Shown here in pieces: positions 18,368 to 27,362 of a stretch of 64,000 bases of DNA. The position numbers and the translations under genes were made by a program. The stretch spans positions 51,442 to 115,441 of the forward strand of contig DASVCR010000027.1 of assembly GCA_036381515.1 (NCBI GenBank). Reading direction: 5' to 3'. Below the pieces are notes generated by a model, which searched no databases, was not told where the DNA came from, and was given only the letters and a program-made list of their open reading frames with translations. This DNA is from ZC4RG20 sp036381515. GTDB taxonomy: Bacteria; Pseudomonadota; Gammaproteobacteria; Steroidobacterales; Rariloculaceae. Positions within the stretch are counted from its first letter, which is position 1, and each line of letters starts with the position of its first letter.

Positions 18368-18962
18368 CCTAGGCGCGGCGAGCCGATTTGCCCGCGCCGC
18401 CGACCTTCTCGTCGTAGCCGTGCTGCTGCTCGGCGCCGCGGTCCTCTCGGTCGCCCAGGAGGTCGACCCCGGCCGGTTCGAGGTCCGCTCGGCCGAGGCG
18501 ACGCTCGAGAACGGCGTCTATTATCTGAACGCGTGGCTCGAGCTGCGCCTGCCGCCGGAGGCGCGCGAGGCGCTGCACTCGGGCGTCCCGCTGACGATCC
18601 GCCTCGACGTCGAGCTCACGCACAACCGCAGATGGTGGTTCGACGCCGACGTCGCGGAGCTCACGTGGCGGTACGAGCTCGACTACCACGCGCTGACCGA
18701 GCGCTACGTCGTCACGAACCTCAATACGCGCGACCGGCGCTCGTTCTCGACGCTGTTCGCCGCGTTGAACGATCTCGGCCGCATCGAGCGGCTCGCGCTG
18801 ATCGACGCCGTTCTCCTCGAGCCCGGCCGCCGCCACGACGTGCGGCTGCGCGTCGTCCTCGACATGGAGCGGCTCCCGGGGCCGCTCAGCCTCGTGGCGT
18901 TCTGGCGCCGCGACTTCAGCATCGCGAGCGAGTGGTACCAATGGCGTTTGGACGAAAGCTGA
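18297..18962 (+). CDS. DUF4390 domain-containing membrane-anchored protein
   Basis: About 221 residues with one N-terminal hydrophobic segment (LLVVAVLLLGAAVLSVA), then the DUF4390 domain (ENGVYYLNAWLELRLPPEA, LTWRYELDYHALTERYVV, WRRDFSIASEWYQW). It is consistently found between rsmB and ntrY in gammaproteobacteria, which suggests a link to the NtrY sensor, but no function is known. The start is uncertain: GTG 18282, ATG 18297, ATG 18309 and GTG 18345 all precede the membrane segment. It overlaps rsmB at its 5' end and ntrY at its 3' end. Confidence 0.82.
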   Translation: MASIMLASTSSRRPLGVYRARSISLGAASRFARAADLLVVAVLLLGAAVLSVAQEVDPGRFEVRSAEATLENGVYYLNAWLELRLPPEAREALHSGVPLTIRLDVELTHNRRWWFDADVAELTWRYELDYHALTERYVVTNLNTRDRRSFSTLFAALNDLGRIERLALIDAVLLEPGRRHDVRLRVVLDMERLPGPLSLVAFWRRDFSIASEWYQWRLDES

Positions 18963-21154
18963 AGCGGGCGGTATACACGCTGCTCCTCGCATTCGGGGTG
19001 CTGCTGTGGCTCGCCGCGCTCCTGCTCTTCTCGCGCGTCGCCGAGGACTCGGACGATTTCGCGCGCCTGCAGCTGTGGATCCTGATCGTGAACTCGATCG
19101 GCGTCGCCGTGCTCGTCACGCTGATCGGCGTGAACCTGACGCGGCTGCTGAAGGACCTGCGCAGGCACGTGCCGGGCTCGCGTCTGAAGCTCAGGATGAT
19201 CACGCTGCTCGTGTCGCTCGCCGTCACGCCGCTCGTGATCGTGTATCTCTTCTCGGTCGGCTTCATCAATCGCGGCATCGACAACTGGTTCGACGTCGAC
19301 GTGAAGCGCGGCCTCGAGGACGCGCTCGCACTGAGTCAGATCGCGCTCGACGTCGAGAAGCAACGGAGGCTCGACGAGCTCGAACGGTTCGCGGCCCGGC
19401 TCGCGGACGTGCCGGCCCCGCGCGTCGAGGCCGAGATCGACGCGTTTCGGCAGGCGAGCGGGGCGCAGGAGCTGACGCTGTTCGGCGCGGGCCGGCTGGT
19501 CGTCGCGGCGAGCCCGGCGGGGCCGGGCGCCGCCGCCCTGCATCCGTCGGAGGAGCTCGTGCTCGCGCTCCGCGACGGCAGCCCGTACGTAAGCCTCGAG
19601 CCGCTGCCCGGCGGCGCGTTCCAGATCATCGCGGCCGTCAACGTCGGCCGGGCGCCGGGCGAGCCGGGGATCCTCGAGGCGCGTTTCCCCGTCGACGCCG
19701 AGGTCTCCGGCCTCGCGAACTCCGTGCAGCAGACGGCCGACCAGTACTCGAGGCTCGACTATCTCCGCGGCGGCCTCAAGGCGAGCTTCACGCTGACCTT
19801 GAGCCTCGTGCTGTTCATCTCCGTGCTCGCCTCGGTCTACGGCGCGTTCACGTCGGCACGGCGGCTCGTCCGCCCGATCCAGCAGCTGATGCAGGGCACG
19901 CGCGCGGTCGCGCGGGGCGACTTCGATACGCGCCTGCCGGTGCCGGCCCGGGACGAGATCGGCTTTCTGATCAACTCGTTCAACGACATGACGCAGCGCC
20001 TCGCCGATGCGCGCGAGCAGACGCGCTCGAGCGAGCAGAAGGTCGAGAGCGAGCGGCGGCGGCTCGAGGTCATCCTGTCGAGCCTGTCGACCGGCGTCGT
20101 CGCGCTCGAGCCGGACATGCGGATCCGCACGGCGAACGCGGCCGCGGGCATGATCCTCAACATCGACCTCGAGGCGCATATCGGCGAGTCGCTCGTCGAG
20201 CTCGCGGAGTCGCGGCCGCTGCTCGCGCAGTTCCTGACCGTGAGCGCAGGCAAGCTCGCCGAGGGCAAGAGCGAGTGGCGCGAGCAGATCGTGCTGCGCG
20301 GGGACGTCGGCCGCCGCGTGCTGATGTGCGCGTGCACGAGCCTGCCCGGCGAGGACGACGAGCCGAGCGGCTACGTCGTCGTGTTCGACGACATCACGAC
20401 CCTGCTGCAGGCGCAGCGCGACGCCGCATGGGGCGAGGTCGCGCGCCGCCTCGCGCACGAGATCAAGAATCCGCTGACGCCGATCCAGCTGTCGGCGGAG
20501 CGGCTGCGCCGGCGCTACCTGACGAGCCGGGACGCGAGCCTGGACCTGCTCGACCGTGCTACGCACACGATCATTCAGCAGGTCGAAGCGATGAAGCAGA
20601 TGGTCAACGCGTTCAGTCAGTACGCCCGGACGCCGAACATCGAGCTGTCGCGCTTCGACTTGAACGAGCTGATCTCGGAGGTCACCGAGCTGTACCGGTC
20701 GCCCGAGAACCCGGTCACGATCAAGTTGTCTTTCGACGCGAATCTGCCGAAGATCGAGGCAGATGCCGGGCGGATGCGGCAGGTGTTCCACAATCTGATG
20801 CGCAACGCGCTCGAGGCGATGGAACGGCAGACGGACGCGCGGGTCGACATCTCGACGCGTTACGTCCTGCGCGGCGATACCGAGGCCGTCGAGATCAAGG
20901 TCGCGGACAACGGCCCCGGCTTCCACGAGGACATCATTCACCAGGCGTTCGACCCGTACGTGACGGGCAAGGTGAAGGGCACTGGTCTCGGCCTCGCGAT
21001 AGTCAAAAAATTGGTCGAGGAGCACGGCGGCCAGATCAGTGCCGCCAACCGCGAGCAGCGGGGCGCGGAGATCAGTATACTGCTGCCGTTGTCGAGCGAA
21101 GCCAGCGGCACTACCGGCCTTCACGGCGGCGAGAATAGGAGGGAGCGCGCATGA
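18941..21154 (+). CDS. ntrY: NtrY-type nitrogen-regulation sensor histidine kinase
   Basis: 737 residues. Two N-terminal membrane helices, a third near residue 85, a periplasmic domain (about 105-275) and a fourth helix before the HAMP (RRLVRPIQQLMQGTRAVARGDF). A PAS domain follows (about 375-490). The kinase core has the phosphoacceptor His in ARRLAHEIKNPLTPIQLSAE, then an N-box (HNLMRNALEAM), DNGPGF and GTGLGLAIVKKLVEEHGG. The ATG at 18941 lies inside the DUF4390 gene, and the stop overlaps ntrX as ATGA. It is predicted to phosphorylate the adjacent NtrX-like regulator; the signal is not evident. Confidence 0.92.
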   Translation: MAFGRKLKRAVYTLLLAFGVLLWLAALLLFSRVAEDSDDFARLQLWILIVNSIGVAVLVTLIGVNLTRLLKDLRRHVPGSRLKLRMITLLVSLAVTPLVIVYLFSVGFINRGIDNWFDVDVKRGLEDALALSQIALDVEKQRRLDELERFAARLADVPAPRVEAEIDAFRQASGAQELTLFGAGRLVVAASPAGPGAAALHPSEELVLALRDGSPYVSLEPLPGGAFQIIAAVNVGRAPGEPGILEARFPVDAEVSGLANSVQQTADQYSRLDYLRGGLKASFTLTLSLVLFISVLASVYGAFTSARRLVRPIQQLMQGTRAVARGDFDTRLPVPARDEIGFLINSFNDMTQRLADAREQTRSSEQKVESERRRLEVILSSLSTGVVALEPDMRIRTANAAAGMILNIDLEAHIGESLVELAESRPLLAQFLTVSAGKLAEGKSEWREQIVLRGDVGRRVLMCACTSLPGEDDEPSGYVVVFDDITTLLQAQRDAAWGEVARRLAHEIKNPLTPIQLSAERLRRRYLTSRDASLDLLDRATHTIIQQVEAMKQMVNAFSQYARTPNIELSRFDLNELISEVTELYRSPENPVTIKLSFDANLPKIEADAGRMRQVFHNLMRNALEAMERQTDARVDISTRYVLRGDTEAVEIKVADNGPGFHEDIIHQAFDPYVTGKVKGTGLGLAIVKKLVEEHGGQISAANREQRGAEISILLPLSSEASGTTGLHGGENRRERA

Positions 21155-22491
21155 AGAGTGCGCGGATCTTGGTAGTCGACGATGAAGCGAACATCCGCAC
21201 GCTGCTGGACGAGATTCTGAGCGAGGAAGGCTACGAGGTCACGACGGCCGCCGACGCCGAGGAAGCTCGTCAGGCGAAGAAGCGGGGCGAATTCGATCTC
21301 ATCCTTCTCGACATCTGGATGCCGGATACGGACGGCATCTCGCTGCTGAAGGAGTGGTCCGAGAGCGATAGCCTCGGCCCGGTGGTGATGATGTCCGGGC
21401 ACGGCACGGTCGATGCCGCGGTCGAGGCGACCCGCCTCGGGGCCGTCGATTTCATCGAAAAGCCCGTCTCGCTCGCGAAGCTGCTGCGCGTCGTGCAGTC
21501 GGCGCTCGCGGACCGGCGCTCCGTCATGCGGCGGCGCAGCCTCGTGCCGCCGATCATCGCGCCGGTCGGCCGCAGCCAGACGATGCGCCGACTGCGCGAG
21601 CAGGTCACGCGCGTCGCGCATCACAACGCGCACGTGCTGTTCACCGGCGAGCTCGGCAGCGGGCGCGAGGTGTTCGCCCGCTATCTCGCGAGCCGCAGCG
21701 ACCGGTCGCAGGCGCCGTTCGTGATGATCGTCGGCAGCACGCTGTCGGAGTCCGATTTCGGCGCGCAGCTGTTCGGCGAGCCGGCGCGCCCCGGTGCGCT
21801 GAAGCGGGCGGCCGGCGGGTTCCTGTTCATCAACGAGATCCAGAACATGGCGCCCGAGGCGCAGCGGGCGCTCCAGGCCGTCCTCGAGCAGCGCGAGTAC
21901 CGCTGCGCGCACGAGAACGTGATCGAGCCGCTCGACGTGAGGATTCTCGCGAGCGCGCCGCCCGGTTTCGAGCGCAGCGAGGATTTCAGCAAGGAGCTCC
22001 TGTCGCACCTCTCGATCATCGTGATCCGCGTGCCGCCGCTGCGCGAGTACTCGGAGGACGTGCCGGAGCTCCTGCGCTATCACGTCGACGCGCTCGTCGA
22101 CTCGGAGGGCTTGCCGCTGCGCCGCTTCAGCGTCGCCGCGCAGAACCGGCTGCGCAATTACCCGTGGCCCGGGAACGTTCGCGAGCTCAAGAATCTCGTC
22201 AAGCGTCTGCTGATCCTCGACGGCCGCGAGACGATCGAGCTCGACGAGGTCGAGGCGCAGCTCGAGTCGAACCAGCCGACAAGCGAGCCGCTCGTGAAAC
22301 AGGACCTGCTCGCGATGCCGCTGCGCGAGGCGCGCGAGCACTTCGAGCGCGCGTACCTGCAGCAGCAGCTCCTGCTCTGCGGCGGCAAGGTCGGTCAGCT
22401 CGCGAAGCGCGTCGGCATGGAGCGGACGCACCTGTATCGGAAGCTGCGGTCGCTCGGCGTGGACTTCCGCCAGTCGCTGACCGACGACTAG
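21151..22491 (+). CDS. ntrX: NtrX-like response regulator with degenerate AAA+ domain
   Basis: 446 residues: receiver domain with phospho-acceptor Asp54 (LLDIWMPD) and Lys104, then a sigma-54-activator-type AAA+ region, then a Fis-type HTH (KVGQLAKRVGMERTHLYRKL). The AAA+ region is not canonical. Walker A reads GELGSGRE (166-173) with Arg172 for the invariant Lys; Walker B reads LFINE (225-229) with Asn228 for Asp; and the segment that should hold GAFTGA is shortened to RPGALKRAAGG. ATP hydrolysis and sigma-54 contact are therefore unlikely, and it may act as a plain DNA-binding regulator. The symbol is by position and overall similarity. Confidence 0.88.
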   Translation: MKSARILVVDDEANIRTLLDEILSEEGYEVTTAADAEEARQAKKRGEFDLILLDIWMPDTDGISLLKEWSESDSLGPVVMMSGHGTVDAAVEATRLGAVDFIEKPVSLAKLLRVVQSALADRRSVMRRRSLVPPIIAPVGRSQTMRRLREQVTRVAHHNAHVLFTGELGSGREVFARYLASRSDRSQAPFVMIVGSTLSESDFGAQLFGEPARPGALKRAAGGFLFINEIQNMAPEAQRALQAVLEQREYRCAHENVIEPLDVRILASAPPGFERSEDFSKELLSHLSIIVIRVPPLREYSEDVPELLRYHVDALVDSEGLPLRRFSVAAQNRLRNYPWPGNVRELKNLVKRLLILDGRETIELDEVEAQLESNQPTSEPLVKQDLLAMPLREAREHFERAYLQQQLLLCGGKVGQLAKRVGMERTHLYRKLRSLGVDFRQSLTDD

Positions 22492-22493
22492 CT

Positions 22494-22582
22494 AAAAAAT
22501 CGTGTCAGACACCTTTTTCGGGCGACGCCTTCCGACGACCTGCAACGCAGTGGTCGAAAAAGGTGCCTGACACGATTTTTTT
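22494..22582. repeat. Inverted repeat element, GTGTCTGACAC family, copy 2
   Basis: Arms of 27 bp at 22494-22520 and 22555-22581 with a single transition between them; core TCGTGTCAGACACC and its complement, with A-rich and T-rich outer ends. It exactly fills the gap between the convergent ntrX and SPOR genes, three bases after the ntrX stop. It probably serves as a bidirectional terminator. Same family as 3516-3603. Confidence 0.85.
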
Positions 22583-22588
22583 GGCTGC

Positions 22589-23281
22589 TCAGTCCACCTT
22601 CATCATCAGGCTGTCGATCCCCGCCTGCCGGAGCACGGTTCGGATCCGGTTCAGCTCGTCCAGATTGCTGATCGGCCCGATCCGCACGCGGTGGAACTCG
22701 CCGGAGTCGATCGCGACCTTCTGGATCCGGGACTCGACGCCGAGAAGCGCAAGGCTCGCCTGCATCCGGTCCGCATCGGCGTGCGAGCGGAACGAGCCGG
22801 TCTGCAGCACGTAGCTGCCGGGCTCGGCGACCGGCTCGGCGGGCGCGGCAGGTGTGCTGCGCCGCGCGACGGTCCCCGTTTCCTCGGGCACGGGGACCTC
22901 GTACTGCGGCAGGATCTCGTAGAAGTCGAAGGTCGGCTCGGTCCCGTTCGCGGTCTCGGCGCTCGAGCGCGCGGCGTTGCCTGACGGGCGCGCGGCGTCC
23001 GTGCGGGCCGACGACGTCGCCGCCGACTGAGTGCCGGCCGCCGGTCCCGCGGTCGATCGCGTCGCGTCGGCAGCCGGCCGCGACGCCGCCGGCTGTGTCC
23101 GGGCGGCAGCGGGCACAGGCCGCGCAGACTCCGGCCGAGTCGTGCGCTCGGCGACCGGCACGCCCGCGCCACTCCGCAGGTCGGAAAAGTAGACGCCCGC
23201 CGCGACGGCGAGGCCGAGCGCGAGGCCGACTACCAGATGCGGCAGTCCTGACGGGTTCGAGCGTCGCGATCGTCGCGCCAT
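22589..23281 (-). CDS. SPOR domain-containing membrane protein (FtsN-like)
   Basis: 230 residues from the ATG at 23279-23281, which has a strong AAGGAGG site; the longer frame adds 11 residues. A short basic cytoplasmic tail is followed by one membrane helix (LVVGLALGLAVAAGVYF), a long Ala/Pro/Thr-rich periplasmic linker and a C-terminal SPOR domain (SYVLQTGSFRSHADADRMQA...VRIGPISNLDELNRIRTVL). SPOR domains bind denuded septal peptidoglycan. The layout is that of FtsN, but without synteny evidence the division role stays inferred. It lies 93 bp downstream of priA. Confidence 0.88.
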   Translation of the reverse strand: MARRSRRSNPSGLPHLVVGLALGLAVAAGVYFSDLRSGAGVPVAERTTRPESARPVPAAARTQPAASRPAADATRSTAGPAAGTQSAATSSARTDAARPSGNAARSSAETANGTEPTFDFYEILPQYEVPVPEETGTVARRSTPAAPAEPVAEPGSYVLQTGSFRSHADADRMQASLALLGVESRIQKVAIDSGEFHRVRIGPISNLDELNRIRTVLRQAGIDSLMMKVD

Positions 23282-23374
23282 GAATCCTCCTTCAACGGTC
23301 CGCGGCGCTCCCACATCGCTCCGCCGCGTGCGATGCGAATGATCTTAAGTCCGACGGGCGAGGGGAAGCACCGC

Positions 23375-25594
23375 TCACACTTCGATCGGATCGACGTCGA
23401 CCGACCAGCGCACCTTGCGCGCTTCCCGCCATCCGCGCGCGGCCGGCACGAGCTCCGCGAGCAGAGCGCGCAGCGGCGGCCGCTCGCGCGAGCGCAGCAG
23501 GAGCTGCATCCTGAAGCGCCCGCCCTTTCGCTCCATCTGCGCGGGCACGGGCCCCCACACCTCGATCGACGGCGCGTCCGCCGCGCCGGCCCGAACGCGC
23601 TCGAGGAACGCGGCGACCGGCGCGCGCTGCGTCGCTTCCGCGCGCCACATCACGAGATGCGAGAACGGCGGCCAGCCCGCGCGGCGGCGCGCGTCGAGCG
23701 CGAGCTCCGCGAACGCGCGGTAGCCCTTCTCGAGCAGGCACGCGAGGAGCGGATGCGCCGGGTACTGCGTCTGGATCAGCACCTCGCCCGGCTCGTCGCG
23801 GCGCCCCGCGCGGCCCGCGACCTGCACGATCGTCTGCGCGAGCCGCTCGTCGCTGCGAAAGTCCGTGCCGAACAGGCCCTGGTCGGCGTTCAGGACGCCG
23901 ACGAGCGTGACGTTCGGGAAGTCGTGGCCCTTCGTCAGCATCTGCGTGCCGACGACGATCCGCGTGTCGCCGCTCGCGGCGTCCGCGAGGACCGCGCCGA
24001 GCGCGCCCTTGCGTGACGTCGCGTCGCGGTCGAGCCGGCCGATGCGCTCGTCCGGATAGAGGCGCTTCAGCTCCGCGTCGACGCGCTGCGTGCCCGCGCC
24101 GACCGCCGCCCGCTCCGTGCCGCATCGTGGGCACGCCCACGAGAGGCGCCGCGCGCTGCCGCAGTGGTGGCAGCGCAGCTCGCCGGCCGCCGCGTGAACC
24201 ACGAGCCGCGCGTCGCAGCGCGGGCACTCCTCGACCTCGCAGCACGTCGGGCAGAACAAGGTCGGTGCGAAGCCGCGCCGGTTCAGAAAAAGGAGCACCT
24301 GGCGGCCGTTCGCGAGGTGCCGGTCCATCGCGTCCAGCAGCGGCGTCGAGAGCCCTTGCCGGCACGCATGCTTGCCGACGTCGACGACCCGGATGCGCGG
24401 TGCGCCGCCCGCGCCGATCCGCTTCGGCATCTCGATCAGCCGGTAGCGTCCGGAGCGTGCGTTGTGGAAGCTCTCGAGCGACGGCGTCGCGGACGCGAGC
24501 ACGACCGGCACGCCGAGCCGATGCGCGCGCAGGACGGCGACGTCGCGGGCCGAATAGCGGAAGCCCTGTTGCTGCTTGTACGACGCGTCGTGCTCCTCGT
24601 CGACGACGATCAGCCCCGGCCTGACGAGGGGCGCGAACACGGCCGAGCGCGTGCCGACGACGACCATGGCCTTTCCGTCCCGCGTCCTGCGCCACGCCGC
24701 GAGCCGCTCGCCGTCCGCGAGGCCCGAGTGCATGACGGCGAGCGCCGCGCCGAACCGCTCGCGGAGCCTCGCGACGAGCTGCGGCGTCAGACCGATCTCG
24801 GGGACGAGCAGCAGCGACTGCCTGCCCGCGGCGAGCTCGTCGGCGACGAGCCGCAGGAAGACTTCGGTCTTGCCGCTGCCGGTCACGCCGTACAGGAGGT
24901 ATGCGCCGGGGCGGCCCGCGCCGCCGCGGATCCGCGCGAGCGCGTTCCGCTGGTCGTCGGTCAGCGGCGGCGGCTCGAACGGCGCGGGGGCGGGCGGCGG
25001 ATCGTGCGGCACATCGCGCGGCGCGGCGACGGGCAGGCCGGCGTCCGGCAGCGCCTCGATCCAGCCCCGCTCGACGAGCCGCTTCAACGTCGCGGCCGTC
25101 GCGCCGGTCCGGCGGAGCTCGTCGGCCGGCAGCGGCCCGGACGCGAGCCGCGCGAGCACGTCGGCCTGGCGCGCGGCCTGCGCCCGCAGCGCGTCCGGCG
25201 ACTGCGCGGCGCCGTCGGGCGTCAGCCGGTATGCGGGTCCCCGCGGCTTTTCGATGGGCCGCCCCTTGCGCAGGAGCCCCGGCAGCGCGTGGCTCAGCAC
25301 CTCGCCGATCGGATGCTGGTAGTAGTCGGCGGCCCAGCGGAGCGTGCCGAGCAGCTCCGCGCCGAGCAAGGGCTCGACATCGAGCGCGCGGCGCGCGACC
25401 TTGAGCTTGTCGGGCGGCAGCGGGGTCGATGTGGGGTGCTCGAGCACGATGCCGATCCGATGGCCGCGGCCGAACGGCACCTCGACGCGCGCGCCCGGCG
25501 CCGGCGCGGGGCCGGCGCCGCCCCAGACGTAGTCGAAGCCGTCCGCGAGCGGAACCGGCACGGCGACGCGGATCAGAGAGCGGGCAGTCGTCAT
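23375..25594 (-). CDS. priA: Primosomal replication restart helicase PriA
   Basis: 739 residues. The N-terminal 3'-DNA-binding domain (1-105) and winged helix precede the helicase core: Walker A YGVTGSGKTEVFLRL, DEEH box VVDEEHDASYKQQ, motif VI QVAGRAGRRDEPG. An eight-cysteine zinc module (CPTC, CPRC, CHHC, CPRC) interrupts the helicase lobes, as in all PriA proteins. It reloads the replisome at stalled forks. It is probably transcribed with the SPOR gene. Confidence 0.96.
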   Translation of the reverse strand: MTTARSLIRVAVPVPLADGFDYVWGGAGPAPAPGARVEVPFGRGHRIGIVLEHPTSTPLPPDKLKVARRALDVEPLLGAELLGTLRWAADYYQHPIGEVLSHALPGLLRKGRPIEKPRGPAYRLTPDGAAQSPDALRAQAARQADVLARLASGPLPADELRRTGATAATLKRLVERGWIEALPDAGLPVAAPRDVPHDPPPAPAPFEPPPLTDDQRNALARIRGGAGRPGAYLLYGVTGSGKTEVFLRLVADELAAGRQSLLLVPEIGLTPQLVARLRERFGAALAVMHSGLADGERLAAWRRTRDGKAMVVVGTRSAVFAPLVRPGLIVVDEEHDASYKQQQGFRYSARDVAVLRAHRLGVPVVLASATPSLESFHNARSGRYRLIEMPKRIGAGGAPRIRVVDVGKHACRQGLSTPLLDAMDRHLANGRQVLLFLNRRGFAPTLFCPTCCEVEECPRCDARLVVHAAAGELRCHHCGSARRLSWACPRCGTERAAVGAGTQRVDAELKRLYPDERIGRLDRDATSRKGALGAVLADAASGDTRIVVGTQMLTKGHDFPNVTLVGVLNADQGLFGTDFRSDERLAQTIVQVAGRAGRRDEPGEVLIQTQYPAHPLLACLLEKGYRAFAELALDARRRAGWPPFSHLVMWRAEATQRAPVAAFLERVRAGAADAPSIEVWGPVPAQMERKGGRFRMQLLLRSRERPPLRALLAELVPAARGWREARKVRWSVDVDPIEV

Positions 25595-25790
25595 CGAGGC
25601 CGTGCACGATCCCGGTTTCGCGGCCCGGAAGCAAGACGGCGCGGCGTGTTGCCGTATGGAGACAATCGGTTACGCGCTCGGGGCGTCCGCTCGCGTGCTC
25701 GGCGGCGGATAGACAATCCCGCACAAGCAATTGATTGTCGTTGCGAACTCGTGGAAACTTGACGAGTCGGCACGAGCCTGACGACCGGCC

Positions 25791-26423
25791 ATGGAGCGAC
25801 CACTTCACACGCTGAGCCAAGAGGTGTTGCGCACGGATGTCGCAGGCATGCCCCTCGAGTGGGTCGACTATCGCACCGCTGCGATTCTCTATCACACGGG
25901 GCAGGTGGCATATTCCTGCGGGACGACGCTGTACCGAATCCGCGGCGGCTACAACGCGCGGACCGGTCTGCGCAGCTCGATCCAGGTCAGCTCGATCATC
26001 GCGACGCGCGGGGAGATGCACATCGCCGCGCGGCATTCGTCGGACTACGTGCCGCCGCTGAACAACCGGACGCTGTTCCGCCGGGACGCGAACCTCTGCA
26101 TGTACTGCGGCGAGTCGTTCAGGACCTCCGAGCTCACGCGCGACCACATCACGCCGCTCAGCCTCGGCGGCCGCGACTCGTGGACGAACGTCGTGACCGC
26201 CTGCCGCCGCTGCAACAACCACAAGGGCGGACGCACGCCGGAGCAGGCCGGCATGCAGCTCGTCGCCGTGCCGTTCACGCCGACCTATGCGGAGTACATC
26301 TACCTGAAGGGCCGGCGCGTGCTCGCGGACCAGATGGAGTATCTGCTCACGCACTTCCCGCGTTCGAGCCCGCTCCACGCGCGGCTGCGCGGCGATCTCG
26401 CGCGAGCGGCCGCTCTGCATTGA
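25791..26423 (+). CDS. HNH endonuclease family protein
   Basis: 210 residues. The HNH region is at about 100-150: CMYCGESFRTSELTRDHI, then LGGRDSWTNVVTACRRCNNHKGGR, with two CxxC pairs that bind structural zinc and the His-Asn-His catalytic set. The N-terminal 90 residues are of a kind seen in a widespread proteobacterial HNH family of unknown role. No methylase, toxin partner or phage gene is nearby, so a restriction or homing role is not supported; DNA repair or unknown is as likely. It diverges from priA over 196 bp that hold nothing recognisable. Confidence 0.85.
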   Translation: MERPLHTLSQEVLRTDVAGMPLEWVDYRTAAILYHTGQVAYSCGTTLYRIRGGYNARTGLRSSIQVSSIIATRGEMHIAARHSSDYVPPLNNRTLFRRDANLCMYCGESFRTSELTRDHITPLSLGGRDSWTNVVTACRRCNNHKGGRTPEQAGMQLVAVPFTPTYAEYIYLKGRRVLADQMEYLLTHFPRSSPLHARLRGDLARAAALH

Positions 26424-26457
26424 TCCGGCGCCGACGGCGGCGCTGCTCGCGGCGACG

Positions 26458-27330
26458 ATGCCGGCTGACCCGCTCTCATCCGCGCTCGAGCAACTCGGCA
26501 TCGACGTGCTCGACGGATCGGGCCGTCCGATCGCGGGCGGCAGCATCAGCCGAACGCAGCGCGTCGAGACCTCCCGCGGGCCGCTTCTTCTGAAGCTCGA
26601 GCCGCGCGAGGCGGCCGACCGCCTCGAGGCCGAAGCCGATGGCCTCGAAGCGTTGCGGCGCGCCGGCGCCGTCGCGATCCCCGCCGTGCTCGGATGCGGC
26701 GTCGCCGGGCCGCACGCGTTTCTCGCGCTCGAGTGGATCGAGTTCGACGCGAAGTCCGACGACGCGCAGCGCAGGCTCGGCGCCGCGCTCGCGGCGCTTC
26801 ATCGCTGCACCGGCGATGCGTTCGGCTGGCACCGCGACAACTACATCGGACGGACGCCGCAGCCGAACGGCCCGCTCGCGAGCTGGCCCGAGTTCTTTCG
26901 CGAGCGGCGGCTCGAGCACCAGCTCGCGCTTGCGCGACGCAACGGCATCGGCCGCGAAGTGCTCGAGTCGGCCGGCGCGCTGCTCGAGCGCCTCGACGAA
27001 TTCTTCGCGGGGCATGCGCCCGAGCCGAGCCTGCTGCACGGCGATCTCTGGGGCGGGAACTGGGGCGCGGACGCGAGCGGCAGGCCTTACCTGTTCGATC
27101 CGGCGGTCTACTACGGCGACCGCGAGGCGGACATCGCGATGACGCGGCTCTTCGGCGGCTTCGGCAGAGCGTTCCAGACCGCGTACGACGCGGCGTGGCC
27201 GCCTGCGCCCGGCCGCGATCGCCGCATCGATCTCTACAACCTGTATCACCTGTTGAACCACTTCAATTTGTTCGGCGGCGGCTACGCGGCCGATGTGCTT
27301 GCGTGCTTGCGGAGGCTGCTTCGCGACTGA
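26458..27330 (+). CDS. Fructosamine kinase family protein
   Basis: 290 residues of the FN3K / protein-ribulosamine 3-kinase fold. Seen: GGSISRTQRVET (nucleotide-binding loop), LLKLEP, the EADGLEALR helix, FGWHRDNYIGRTPQPN, the catalytic HGDLWGGNWG and DPAVYYGDREADIAMTRLFGG. These enzymes phosphorylate sugars attached to protein lysines so that early glycation products fall off. It begins 35 bp after the HNH gene and may be cotranscribed with it. Confidence 0.93.
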   Translation: MPADPLSSALEQLGIDVLDGSGRPIAGGSISRTQRVETSRGPLLLKLEPREAADRLEAEADGLEALRRAGAVAIPAVLGCGVAGPHAFLALEWIEFDAKSDDAQRRLGAALAALHRCTGDAFGWHRDNYIGRTPQPNGPLASWPEFFRERRLEHQLALARRNGIGREVLESAGALLERLDEFFAGHAPEPSLLHGDLWGGNWGADASGRPYLFDPAVYYGDREADIAMTRLFGGFGRAFQTAYDAAWPPAPGRDRRIDLYNLYHLLNHFNLFGGGYAADVLACLRRLLRD

Positions 27331-27362
27331 CCGCGTGTGCGAGTCGCAGCGGAGGCCTACGG

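Noticed and set aside
25591..25911. Small minus-strand frame in the priA-HNH gap
   Set aside because: No ribosome-binding site, no homology pattern, and it overlaps the start of the HNH gene.
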